Assembly (NCBI RefSeq): GCF_000003605.2
Contig: NW_003109325.1
Location: 1 to 13,126 of the forward strand
Origin: Saccoglossus kowalevskii
Taxonomy: Eukaryota > Hemichordata > Enteropneusta > Harrimaniidae
DNA: 13,126 bases
Direction: 5' to 3'
The notes below the pieces were generated by a model. The model was given only the letters and a program-made list of their open reading frames with translations, was not told where the DNA came from and did not search any database. This document shows, in pieces, positions 1 to 11,315 of this stretch. Position 1 is the stretch's first letter. Every line of letters begins with the position of its first letter. The position numbers were made by a program, and so were the translations under genes.

Positions 1-81
1 TTATCAGGGCAAAAATTCAATCAATTCAAGGTATTTATAAACATCTGTCTATCACTGGCAAAATGTCAATCACTTCATGGT
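1..81 (+). repeat. Degenerate left-edge repeat units
   Basis: Bases 1-32 align to the last two thirds of a unit with many changes: CAGGGCAAAAATTCAA stands where CACTGGCAAAATGTCAA is expected, and TTCAAGG replaces TTCATGG. The next unit (33-81) starts with ATTTATAAAC in place of ACTTCCAAAC and is then perfect. This is the pattern expected at the edge of an array, where units escape homogenisation and decay. Because base 1 is already inside a repeat unit, the true left boundary is not in the window, and more decayed units or another homogeneous block may lie further left. Confidence 0.85.
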
Positions 82-711
82 ACTTCCAAACATCTGTCTA
101 TCACTGGCAAAATGTCAATCACTTCATGGTACTTCCAAACATCTGTCTATCATTGGCAAAATGTCAATCACTTCATGTACTTCTAAACATCTGTCTATCA
201 CTGGCAAAATGTCAATCACTTCATGTACTTCCAAACATCTGTCTATCATTGGCAAAATGTCAATCACTTCATGTACTTCCAAACATCTGTCTATCACTGG
301 CAAAATGTCAATCACTTCATGGTACTTCCAAACATCTGTCTATCACTGGCAAAATGTCAATCACTTCATGTACTTCCAAACATCTGTCTATCATTGGCAA
401 AATGTCAATCACTTCATGTACTTCCAAACATCTGTCTATCACTGGCAAAATGTCAATCACTTCATGGTACTTCCAAACATCTGTCTATCACTGGCAAAAT
501 GTCAATCACTTCATGGTACTTCCAAACATCTGTCTATCATTGGCAAAATGTCAATCACTTCATGTACTTCCAAACATCTGTCTATCACTGGCAAAATGTC
601 AATCACTTCATGGTACTTCCAAACATCTGTCTATCACTGGCAAAATGTCAATCACTTCATGGTACTTCCAAACATCTGTCTATCACTGGCAAAATGTCAA
701 TCACTTCATGT
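33..711 (+). repeat. Fourteen-unit block, copy 1 of a distant internal duplication
   Basis: Reading each unit by its variable sites, the 14 units here follow almost the same order as the 14 units at 2267-2947. Both begin with a unit carrying TAAAC (T at position 6), have another such unit fourth, and share T-at-23 units at places 3, 5, 8 and 11. The two copies differ in the 48/49 state of the fourth and eleventh units, plus the decayed start of the first unit. The offset is 2234-2236 bp, about 46 units. The match does not continue clearly past the fourteenth unit. Confidence 0.6.
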
Positions 712-954
712 ACTTCCAAACATCTGTCTATCACTGGCAAAATGTCAATCACTTCATGTACTTCCAAACATCTGTCTATCACTGGCAAAATGTCAATCAC
801 TTCATGGTACTTCCAAACATCTGTCTATCACTGGCAAAATGTCAATCACTTCATGGTACTTCCAAACATCTGTCTATCATTGGCAAAATGTCAATCACTT
901 CATGTACTTCCAAACATCTGTCTATCACTGGCAAAATGTCAATCACTTCATGGT

Positions 955-1783
955 ACTTCTAAACATCTGTCTATCACTGGCAAAATGTCAATCACTTCAT
1001 GTACTTCCAAACATCTGTCTATCACTGGCAAAAATGTCAATCACTTCATGTACTTCCAAACATCTGTCTATCACTGGCAAAATGTCAATCACTTCATGGT
1101 ACTTCCAAACATCTGTCTATCACTGGCAAAATGTCAATCACTTCATGGTACTTCCAAACATCTGTCTATCACTGGCAAAATGTCAATCACTTCATGGTAC
1201 TTCCAAACATCTGTCTATCACTGGCAAAATGTCAATCACTTCATGGTACTTCCAAACATCTGTCTATCATTGGCAAAATGTCAATCACTTCATGTACTTC
1301 CAAACATCTGTCTATCATTGGCAAAATGTCAATTACTTCATGGTACTTCCAAACATCTGTCTATCATTGGCAAAATGTCAATCACTTCATGGTACTTCCA
1401 AACATCTGTCTATCACTGGCAAAATGTCAATCACTTCATGGTACTTCCAAACATCTGTCTATCACTGGCAAAATGTCAATCACTTCATGGTACTTCCAAA
1501 CATCTGTCTATCACTGGCAAAATGTCAATCACTTCGTGGTACTTCCAAACATCTGTCTATCACTGGCAAAATGTCAATCACTTCATGGTACTTCCAAACA
1601 TCTGTCTATCACTGGCAAAATGTCAATCACTTCATGTACTTCCAAACATCTGTCTATCACTGGCAAAATGTCAATCACTTCATGGTACTTCCAAACATCT
1701 GTCTATCACTGGCAAAATGTCAATCACTTCATGTACTTCCAAACATCTGTCTATCACTGGCAAAATGTCAATCACTTCATGGT
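955..1783 (+). repeat. Possible ancient block duplicate (partner 7179-7956)
   Basis: Seventeen units whose barcode resembles the 16 units at 7179-7956 if one unit is gapped. Shared marks, in order, are TAAAC units near the start, a run of four 49-bp C-type units, a 48-bp then a 49-bp unit with T at 23, then a unit with CTTCGTGG followed by a similar five-unit tail. This copy also has a five-A insertion unit (1003-1051) and a TCAATTAC unit (1296-1344). The match is imperfect, and chance similarity cannot be excluded. Confidence 0.35.
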
Positions 1784-2266
1784 ACTTCCAAACATCTGTC
1801 TATCACTGGCAAAATGTCAATCACTTCATGTACTTCCAAACATCTGTCTATCACTGGCAAAATGTCAATCACTTCATGTACTTCCAAACATCTGTCTATC
1901 ACTGGCAAAATGTCAATCACTTCATGGTACTTCCAAACATCTGTCTATCACTGGCAAAATGTCAATCACTTCATGTACTTCCAAACATCTGTCTATCACT
2001 GGCAAAATGTCAATCACTTCATGTACTTCCAAACATCTGTCTATCATTGGCAAAATGTCAATCACTTCATGTACTTCCAAACATCTGTCTATCATTGGCA
2101 AAATGTCAATCACTTCATGGTACTTCCAAACATCTGTCTATCACTGGCAAAATGTCAATCACTTCATGTACTTCCAAACATCTGTCTATCACTGGCAAAA
2201 TGTCAATCACTTCATGGTACTTCCAAACATCTGTCTATCACTGGCAAAATGTCAATCACTTCATGT

Positions 2267-2947
2267 ACTTCTAAACATCTGTCTATCACTGGCAAAATGT
2301 CAATCACTTCATGGTACTTCCAAACATCTGTCTATCACTGGCAAAATGTCAATCACTTCATGGTACTTCCAAACATCTGTCTATCATTGGCAAAATGTCA
2401 ATCACTTCATGTACTTCTAAACATCTGTCTATCACTGGCAAAATGTCAATCACTTCATGGTACTTCCAAACATCTGTCTATCATTGGCAAAATGTCAATC
2501 ACTTCATGTACTTCCAAACATCTGTCTATCACTGGCAAAATGTCAATCACTTCATGGTACTTCCAAACATCTGTCTATCACTGGCAAAATGTCAATCACT
2601 TCATGTACTTCCAAACATCTGTCTATCATTGGCAAAATGTCAATCACTTCATGTACTTCCAAACATCTGTCTATCACTGGCAAAATGTCAATCACTTCAT
2701 GGTACTTCCAAACATCTGTCTATCACTGGCAAAATGTCAATCACTTCATGGTACTTCCAAACATCTGTCTATCATTGGCAAAATGTCAATCACTTCATGG
2801 TACTTCCAAACATCTGTCTATCACTGGCAAAATGTCAATCACTTCATGGTACTTCCAAACATCTGTCTATCACTGGCAAAATGTCAATCACTTCATGGTA
2901 CTTCCAAACATCTGTCTATCACTGGCAAAATGTCAATCACTTCATGT
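2267..2947 (+). repeat. Fourteen-unit block, copy 2 of a distant internal duplication
   Basis: This is the partner of 33-711. The first and fourth units (starting 2267 and 2413) carry TAAAC, and the T-at-23 units fall at the same places as in the left copy. The fourth and eleventh units are 49 bp here but 48 bp in the left copy. This suggests block transfer or duplication between separated parts of the array followed by small changes. Because the barcode uses only a few sites, chance contributes to the match, so I hold it as probable and not proven. Confidence 0.6.
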
Positions 2948-3435
2948 ACTTCCAAACATCTGTCTATCACTGGCAAAATGTCAATCACTTCATGGTACTT
3001 CCAAACATCTGTCTATCACTGGCAAAATGTCAATCACTTCATGGTACTTCTAAACATCTGTCTATCACTGGCAAAATGTCAATCACTTCATGGTACTTCC
3101 AAACATCTGTCTATCACTGGCAAAATGTCAATCACTTCATGGTACTTCCAAACATCTGTCTATCACTGGCAAAATGTCAATCACTTCATGGTACTTCCAA
3201 ACATCTGTCTATCATTGGCAAAATGTCAATCACTTCATGGTACTTCCAAACATCTGTCTATCACTGGCAAAATGTCAATCACTTCATGGTACTTCCAAAC
3301 ATCTGTCTATCACTGGCAAAATGTCAATCACTTCATGTACTTCCAAACATCTGTCTATCACTGGCAAAATGTCAATCACTTCATGTACTTCCAAACATCT
3401 GTCTATCATTGGCAAAATGTCAATCACTTCATGGT

Positions 3436-3778
3436 ACTTCCAAACATCTGTCTATCACTGGCAAAATGTCAATCACTTCATGGTACTTCCAAACATCTGT
3501 CTATCACTGGCAAAATGTCAATCACTTCATGGTACTTCCAAACATCTGTCTATCACTGGCAAAATGTCAATCACTTCATGGTACTTCCAAACATCTGTCT
3601 ATCACTGGCAAAATGTCAATCACTTCATGGTACTTCCAAACATCTGTCTATCACTGGCAAAATGTCAATCACTTCATGGTACTTCCAAACATCTGTCTAT
3701 CACTGGCAAAATGTCAATCACTTCATGGTACTTCCAAACATCTGTCTATCACTGGCAAAATGTCAATCACTTCATGGT
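3436..3778 (+). repeat. Homogeneous run of seven identical 49-bp units
   Basis: Seven consecutive units appear identical to the consensus 49-bp form. They sit in a wider zone (about 2655-4267) in which only four of 33 units are 48 bp. Similar perfect runs occur at 7957-8201 (five units) and 9761-10054 (six units). Such runs are expected from recent single-unit expansion by slippage or unequal exchange, or by gene conversion. They are also where a genome assembly is most likely to have the wrong copy number. Confidence 0.8.
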
Positions 3779-4267
3779 ACTTCCAAACATCTGTCTATCA
3801 TTGGCAAAATGTCAATCACTTCATGGTACTTCCAAACATCTGTCTATCACTGGCAAAATGTCAATCACTTCATGGTACTTCCAAACATCTGTCTATCACT
3901 GGCAAAATGTCAATCACTTCATGGTACTTCTAAACATCTGTCTATCATTGGCAAAATGTCAATCACTTCATGTACTTCCAAACATCTGTCTATCACTGGC
4001 AAAATGTCAATCACTTCATGGTACTTCCAAACATCTGTCTATCATTGGCAAAATGTCAATCACTTCATGGTACTTCCAAACATCTGTCTATCACTGGCAA
4101 AATGTCAATCACTTCATGGTACTTCCAAACATCTGTCTATCACTGGCAAAATGTCAATCACTTCATGGTACTTCCAAACATCTGTCTATCACTGGCAAAA
4201 TGTCAATCACTTCATGGTACTTCCAAACATCTGTCTATCACTGGCAAAATGTCAATCACTTCATGGT

Positions 4268-4510
4268 ACTTCCAAACATCTGTCTATCACTGGCAAAATG
4301 TCAATCACTTCATGTACTTCCAAACATCTGTCTATCACTGGCAAAATATCAATCACTTCATGGTACTTCCAAACATCTGTCTATCACTGGCAAAATGTCA
4401 ATCACTTCATGTACTTCCAAACATCTGTCTATCATTGGCAAAATGTCAATCACTTCATGGTACTTCCAAACATCTGTCTATCATTGGCAAAATATCAATC
4501 ACTTCATGGT
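4268..4510 (+). repeat. Five-unit haplotype block, copy 1 of 3
   Basis: A 243-bp string of five units with this order: 48 bp C-type, 49 bp with ATATC, 48 bp C-type, 49 bp T-type, 49 bp T-type with ATATC. The two ATATC changes lie at 4348 and 4494, 146 bp apart. The same order and spacing recur at 8202-8444 and 10830-11072. The first of these is also the leftmost ATATC unit in the window: none is seen in the 88 units before it. Confidence 0.85.
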
Positions 4511-5239
4511 ACTTCCAAACATCTGTCTATCACTGGCAAAATGTCAATCACTTCATGGTACTTCCAAACATCTGTCTATCACTGGCAAAATGTCAATCAC
4601 TTCATGGTACTTCCAAACATCTGTCTATCACTGGCAAAATGTCAATCACTTCATGGTACTTCCAAACATCTGTCTATCACTGGCAAAATGTCAATCACTT
4701 CATGTACTTCCAAACATCTGTCTATCACTGGCAAAATGTCAATCACTTCATGGTACTTCCAAACATCTGTCTATCATTGGCAAAATGTCAATCACTTCAT
4801 GTACTTCCAAACATCTGTCTATCACTGGCAAAATGTCAATCACTTCATGGTACTTCCAAACATCTGTCTATCACTGGCAAAATGTCAATCACTTCATGTA
4901 CTTCCAAACATCTGTCTATCATTGGCAAAATGTCAATCACTTCATGGTACTTCTAAACATCTGTCTATCACTGGCAAAATGTCAATCACTTCATGTACTT
5001 CCAAACATCTGTCTATCACTGGCAAAATGTCAATCACTTCATGGTACTTCCAAACATCTGTCTATCACTGGCAAAATGTCAATCACTTCATGTACTTCCA
5101 AACATCTGTCTATCACTGGCAAAATGTCAATCACTTCATGGTACTTCCAAACATCTGTCTATCATTGGCAAAATGTCAATCACTTCATGTACTTCCAAAC
5201 ATCTGTCTATCACTGGCAAAATGTCAATCACTTCATGGT

Positions 5240-5337
5240 ACTTCCAAACATCTGTCTATCATTGGCAAAATGTCAGTCGCTTCGTGGTACTTCCAAACAT
5301 CTGTCTATCACTGGCAAAATGTCAATCACTTCGTGGT
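5240..5337 (+). repeat. CpG-bearing variant units
   Basis: The consensus unit has no CpG. The unit at 5240-5288 reads CAGTCGCTTCGTGG where consensus is CAATCACTTCATGG (three A-to-G differences, two CpG), and the next unit (5289-5337) keeps only CTTCGTGG. Other multi-change units are 8690-8738 (CAACCGCTTCGTGG) and 8983-9031 (CAGCCGCTTCGTGG). Single CTTCGTGG units start at 1492, 7665 and 12194. All differences are transitions, concentrated in about 12 bases of the unit. Confidence 0.85.
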
Positions 5338-6068
5338 ACTTCCAAACATCTGTCTATCACTGGCAAAATGTCAATCACTTCATGGTACTTCCAAACATCT
5401 GTCTATCACTGGCAAAATGTCAATCACTTCATGGTACTTCCAAACATCTGTCTATCACTGGCAAAATGTCAATCACTTCATGTACTTCCAAACATCTGTC
5501 TATCACTGGCAAAATGTCAATCACTTCATGTACTTCCAAACATCTGTCTATCATTGGCAAAAATGTCAATCACTTCATGTACTTCCAAACATCTGTCTAT
5601 CATTGGCAAAATGTCAATCACTTCATGTACTTCCAAACATCTGTCTATCACTGGCAAAATGTCAATCACTTCATGGTACTTCCAAACATCTGTCTATCAC
5701 TGGCAAAATGTCAATCACTTCATGGTACTTCCAAACATCTGTCTATCATTGGCAAAATGTCAATCACTTCATGTACTTCCAAACATCTGTCTATCACTGG
5801 CAAAATGTCAATCACTTCATGGTACTTCTAAACATCTGTCTATCACTGGCAAAATGTCAATCACTTCATGGTACTTCCAAACATCTGTCTATCATTGGCA
5901 AAATGTCAATCACTTCATGGTACTTCCAAACATCTGTCTATCACTGGCAAAATGTCAATCACTTCATGGTACTTCCAAACATCTGTCTATCACTGGCAAA
6001 ATGTCAATCACTTCATGGTACTTCCAAACATCTGTCTATCACTGGCAAAATGTCAATCACTTCATGGT

Positions 6069-7274
6069 ACTTCCAAACATCTGTCTATCACTGGCAAAAT
6101 GTCAATCACTTCATGTACTTCCAAACATCTGTCTATCACTGGCAAAATGTCAATCACTTCATGTACTTCCAAACATCTGTCTATCACTGGCAAAATATCA
6201 ATCACTTCATGGTACTTCCAAACATCTGTCTATCACTGGCAAAATGTCAATCACTTCATGTACTTCCAAACATCTGTCTATCACTGGCAAAATGTCAATC
6301 ACTTCATGGTACTTCCAAACATCTGTCTATCATTGGCAAAATGTCAATCACTTCATGTACTTCCAAACATCTGTCTATCACTGGCAAAATGTCAATCACT
6401 TCATGTACTTCCAAACATCTGTCTATCATTGGCAAAATGTCAATCACTTCATGTACTTCCAAACATCTGTCTATCATTGGCAAAATGTCAATCACTTCAT
6501 GTACTTCCAAACATCTGTCTATCACTGGCAAAATGTCAATCACTTCATGTACTTCCAAACATCTGTCTATCACTGGCAAAATATCAATCACTTCATGTAC
6601 TTCCAAACATCTGTCTATCATTGGCAAAATGTCAATCACTTCATGTACTTCCAAACATCTGTCTATCACTGGCAAAATGTCAATCACTTCATGGTACTTC
6701 CAAACATCTGTCTATCATTGGCAAAATGTCAATCACTTCATGTACTTCCAAACATCTGTCTATCACTGGCAAAATGTCAATCACTTCATGTACTTCCAAA
6801 CATCTGTCTATCATTGGCAAAATGTCAATCACTTCATGGTACTTCCAAACATCTGTCTATCACTGGCAAAATGTCAATCACTTCATGTACTTCCAAACAT
6901 CTGTCTATCATTGGCAAAATGTCAATCACTTCATGTACTTCCAAACATCTGTCTATCACTGGCAAAATGTCAATCACTTCATGTACTTCTAAACATCTGT
7001 CTATCACTGGCAAAATGTCAATCACTTCATGTACTTCTAAACATCTGTCTATCACTGGCAAAATGTCAATCACTTCATGGTACTTCCAAACATCTGTCTA
7101 TCACTGGCAAAATGTCAATCACTTCATGGTACTTCCAAACATCTGTCTATCACTGGCAAAATGTCAATCACTTCATGTACTTCCAAACATCTGTCTATCA
7201 CTGGCAAAATGTCAATCACTTCATGTACTTCTAAACATCTGTCTATCACTGGCAAAATGTCAATCACTTCATGT
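6069..7274 (+). repeat. Sector rich in 48-bp units
   Basis: About 19 of 25 units here are 48 bp, against roughly 37% over the whole array. Seven consecutive 48-bp units occupy 6311-6646. Because 48 is a multiple of three, such a run keeps one minus-strand frame open (6304-6687) as a 16-residue periodic peptide. That is a consequence of unit length and not evidence of a gene. T at position 23 is also frequent in this sector, and two ATATC units start at 6165 and 6551. Confidence 0.8.
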
Positions 7275-7956
7275 ACTTCCAAACATCTGTCTATCACTGG
7301 CAAAATGTCAATCACTTCATGGTACTTCCAAACATCTGTCTATCACTGGCAAAATATCAATCACTTCATGGTACTTCCAAACATCTGTCTATCACTGGCA
7401 AAATGTCAATCACTTCATGGTACTTCCAAACATCTGTCTATCACTGGCAAAATGTCAATCACTTCATGGTACTTCCAAACATCTGTCTATCATTGGCAAA
7501 ATGTCAATCACTTCATGTACTTCCAAACATCTGTCTATCATTGGCAAAATGTCAATCACTTCATGGTACTTCTAAACATCTGTCTATCACTGGCAAAATG
7601 TCAATCACTTCATGTACTTCTAAACATCTGTCTATCACTGGCAAAATGTCAATCACTTCATGGTACTTCCAAACATCTGTCTATCACTGGCAAAATGTCA
7701 ATCACTTCGTGGTACTTCCAAACATCTGTCTATCACTGGCAAAATGTCAATCACTTCATGGTACTTCCAAACATCTGTCTATCACTGGCAAAATGTCAAT
7801 CACTTCATGTACTTCCAAACATCTGTCTATCATTGGCAAAATGTCAATCACTTCATGGTACTTCCAAACATCTGTCTATCACTGGCAAAATGTCAATCAC
7901 TTCATGTACTTCCAAACATCTGTCTATTACTGGCAAAATGTCAATCACTTCATGGT
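7179..7956 (+). repeat. Possible ancient block duplicate (partner 955-1783)
   Basis: Sixteen units resembling 955-1783. The rare CTTCGTGG unit (7665-7713) falls in the corresponding place, and the following units keep a similar length order. This copy has extra TAAAC units at 7568 and 7616, an ATATC unit at 7324 and a TATTAC variant at 7908-7956. The TAAAC unit at 7227 puts TAA at 7232-7234, the only stop in that forward frame anywhere in the array. Confidence 0.35.
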
Positions 7957-8201
7957 ACTTCCAAACATCTGTCTATCACTGGCAAAATGTCAATCACTTC
8001 ATGGTACTTCCAAACATCTGTCTATCACTGGCAAAATGTCAATCACTTCATGGTACTTCCAAACATCTGTCTATCACTGGCAAAATGTCAATCACTTCAT
8101 GGTACTTCCAAACATCTGTCTATCACTGGCAAAATGTCAATCACTTCATGGTACTTCCAAACATCTGTCTATCACTGGCAAAATGTCAATCACTTCATGG
8201 T

Positions 8202-8542
8202 ACTTCCAAACATCTGTCTATCACTGGCAAAATGTCAATCACTTCATGTACTTCCAAACATCTGTCTATCACTGGCAAAATATCAATCACTTCATGGTAC
8301 TTCCAAACATCTGTCTATCACTGGCAAAATGTCAATCACTTCATGTACTTCCAAACATCTGTCTATCATTGGCAAAATGTCAATCACTTCATGGTACTTC
8401 CAAACATCTGTCTATCATTGGCAAAATATCAATCACTTCATGGTACTTCCAAACATCTGTCTATCATTGGCAAAATGTCAATCACTTCATGGTACTTCCA
8501 AACATCTGTCTATCACTGGCAAAATGTCAATCACTTCATGGT
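8202..8542 (+). repeat. Haplotype block, copy 2 of 3 (extended)
   Basis: The first five units (8202-8444) match 4268-4510 at every variable site, with ATATC changes at 8282 and 8428, again 146 bp apart. The match to the third copy at 10830 extends two units further (a 49-bp T-type unit and a 49-bp C-type unit), giving 341 bp. To the left, the four 49-bp C-type units before this block also match those before copy 1, though such units are common. Confidence 0.85.
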
Positions 8543-8982
8543 ACTTCCAAACATCTGTCTATCACTGGCAAAATGTCAATCACTTCATGGTACTTCCAAA
8601 CATCTGTCTATCACTGGCAAAATGTCAATCACTTCATGGTACTTCCAAACATCTGTCTATCACTGGCAAAATGTCAATCACTTCATGGTACTTCCAAACA
8701 TCTGTCTATCACTGGCAAAATGTCAACCGCTTCGTGGTACTTCCAAACATCTGTCTATCACTGGCAAAATGTCAATCACTTCATGGTACTTCCAAACATC
8801 TGTCTATCACTGGCAAAATGTCAATCACTTCATGGTACTTCCAAACATCTGTCTATCACTGGCAAAATGTCAATCACTTCATGTACTTCCAAACATCTGT
8901 CTATCACTGGCAAAATGTCAATCACTTCATGGTACTTCCAAACATCTGTCTATCACTGGCAAAATGTCAATCACTTCATGGT

Positions 8983-9760
8983 ACTTCCAAACATCTGTCT
9001 ATCACTGGCAAAATGTCAGCCGCTTCGTGGTACTTCCAAACATCTGTCTATCACTGGCAAAATGTCAATCACTTCATGGTACTTCCAAACATCTGTCTAT
9101 CACTGGCAAAATATCAATCACTTCATGGTACTTCCAAACATCTGTCTATCACTGGCAAAATGTCAATCACTTCATGGTACTTCCAAACATCTGTCTATCA
9201 CTGGCAAAATGTCAATCACTTCATGGTACTTCCAAACATCTGTCTATCACTGGCAAAATGTCAATCACTTCATGGTACTTCTAAACATCTGTCTATCACT
9301 GGCAAAATGTCAGTCACTTCATGGTACTTCCAAACATCTGTCTATCACTGGCAAAATATCAATCACTTCATGTACTTCCAAACATCTGTCTATCACTGGC
9401 AAAATATCAATCACTTCATGTACTTCCAAACATCTGTCTATCACTGGCAAAATGTCAATCACTTCATGTACTTCCAAACATCTGTCTATCATTGGCAAAA
9501 TGTCAATTACTTCATGTACTTCCAAACATCTGTCTATCATTGGCAAAATGTCAATCACTTCATGTACTTCCAAACATCTGTCTATCACTGGCAAAATGTC
9601 AATCACTTCATGGTACTTCCAAACATCTGTCTATCACTGGCAAAATGTCAATCACTTCATGTACTTCCAAACATCTGTCTATCACTGGCAAAATGTCAAT
9701 CACTTCATGTACTTTCCAAACATCTGTCTATCACTGGCAAAATGTCAATCACTTCATGAT
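8983..9760 (+). repeat. 778-bp higher-order repeat, copy 1 (16 units)
   Basis: A 16-unit block directly followed by a second block of the same length. Shared rare marks 778 bp apart are a TAAAC unit that also has CAGTCAC in place of CAATCAC (9277), two successive 48-bp ATATC units (9326 and 9374), the unit-length order after them, and a final unit with an extra base in the ACTTCC start (9711). This copy differs by CAGCCGCTTCG in its first unit, ATATC in the unit at 9081, CAATTAC at 9470, and ACTTTCC with CATGATAC in its last unit. Confidence 0.9.
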
Positions 9761-10538
9761 ACTTCCAAACATCTGTCTATCACTGGCAAAATGTCAATCA
9801 CTTCATGGTACTTCCAAACATCTGTCTATCACTGGCAAAATGTCAATCACTTCATGGTACTTCCAAACATCTGTCTATCACTGGCAAAATGTCAATCACT
9901 TCATGGTACTTCCAAACATCTGTCTATCACTGGCAAAATGTCAATCACTTCATGGTACTTCCAAACATCTGTCTATCACTGGCAAAATGTCAATCACTTC
10001 ATGGTACTTCCAAACATCTGTCTATCACTGGCAAAATGTCAATCACTTCATGGTACTTCTAAACATCTGTCTATCACTGGCAAAATGTCAGTCACTTCAT
10101 GGTACTTCCAAACATCTGTCTATCACTGGCAAAATATCAATCACTTCATGTACTTCCAAACATCTGTCTATCACTGGCAAAATATCAATCACTTCATGTA
10201 CTTCCAAACATCTGTCTATCACTGGCAAAATGTCAATCACTTCATGTACTTCCAAACATCTGTCTATCATTGGCAAAATGTCAATCACTTCATGTACTTC
10301 CAAACATCTGTCTATCATTGGCAAAATGTCAATCACTTCATGTACTTCCAAACATCTGTCTATCACTGGCAAAATATCAATCACTTCATGGCACTTCCAA
10401 ACATCTGTCTATCACTGGCAAAATGTCAATCACTTCATGTACTTCCAAACATCTGTCTATCACTGGCAAAATGTCAATCACTTCATGTACTTCCCAAACA
10501 TCTGTCTATCACTGGCAAAATGTCAATCACTTCATGGT
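9761..10538 (+). repeat. 778-bp higher-order repeat, copy 2 (16 units)
   Basis: Adjacent partner of 8983-9760. The TAAAC plus CAGTCAC unit starts at 10055, the ATATC pair at 10104 and 10152, and the last unit (10489-10538) begins ACTTCCC. That insertion sits where copy 1 has ACTTTCC, so the single-base gain probably predates the duplication and one copy then changed by a transition. The unit at 10344 here has ATATC and CATGGCAC, which copy 1 lacks. Few differences in 778 bp point to a recent event. Confidence 0.9.
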
Positions 10539-10829
10539 ACTTCCAAACATCTGTCTATCATTGGCAAAATGTCAATCACTTCATGTACTTCCAAACATCT
10601 GTCTATCACTGGCAAAATGTCAAATCACTTCATGGTACTTCCAAACATCTGTCTATCATTGGCAAAATGTCAATCACTTCATGTACTTCCAAACATCTGT
10701 CTATCACTGGCAAAATGTCAATCACTTCATGTACTTCCAAACATCTGTCTATCACTGGCAAAATGTCAATCACTTCATGGTACTTCCAAACATCTGTCTA
10801 TCATTGGCAAAATGTCAATCACTTCATGT

Positions 10830-11170
10830 ACTTCCAAACATCTGTCTATCACTGGCAAAATGTCAATCACTTCATGTACTTCCAAACATCTGTCTATCAC
10901 TGGCAAAATATCAATCACTTCATGGTACTTCCAAACATCTGTCTATCACTGGCAAAATGTCAATCACTTCATGTACTTCCAAACATCTGTCTATCATTGG
11001 CAAAATGTCAATCACTTCATGGTACTTCCAAACATCTGTCTATCATTGGCAAAATATCAATCACTTCATGGTACTTCCAAACATCTGTCTATCATTGGCA
11101 AAATGTCAATCACTTCATGGTACTTCCAAACATCTGTCTATCACTGGCAAAATGTCAATCACTTCATGGT
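10830..11170 (+). repeat. Haplotype block, copy 3 of 3 (extended)
   Basis: Seven units matching 8202-8542, with ATATC changes at 10910 and 11056, 146 bp apart as in the other two copies. To the left the match stops, since the preceding unit is a 48-bp T-type here. Three copies separated by about 3.9 kb and 2.6 kb show that blocks of several units moved within the array. These three blocks carry six of the 15 ATATC units in the window. Confidence 0.85.
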
Positions 11171-11315
11171 ACTTCCAAACATCTGTCTATCACTGGCAAA
11201 ATGTCAATCACTTCATGTACTTCCAAACATCTGTCTATCATTGGCAAAATGTCAATCACTTCATGGTACTTCCAAACATCTGTCTATCACTGGCAAAATG
11301 TCAATCACTTCATGG

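Noticed and set aside
6304-6687. Minus-strand periodic 127-codon frame (and shorter ones at 124-315, 1922-2113, 6834-7073, 7124-7315, 9319-9606 and 10097-10384)
   Set aside because: These arise only where consecutive 48-bp units keep phase. They repeat a 16-residue string set by the satellite and begin and end wherever a 49-bp unit occurs.
77-7234. Open frame of 2385 codons, and a similar one at 7271-12688
   Set aside because: All three forward frames of the consensus unit lack stops, so length is automatic. Each 49-bp unit shifts the frame, giving three unrelated peptides in rotation, and I see no domain, no signal peptide and no codon constraint.
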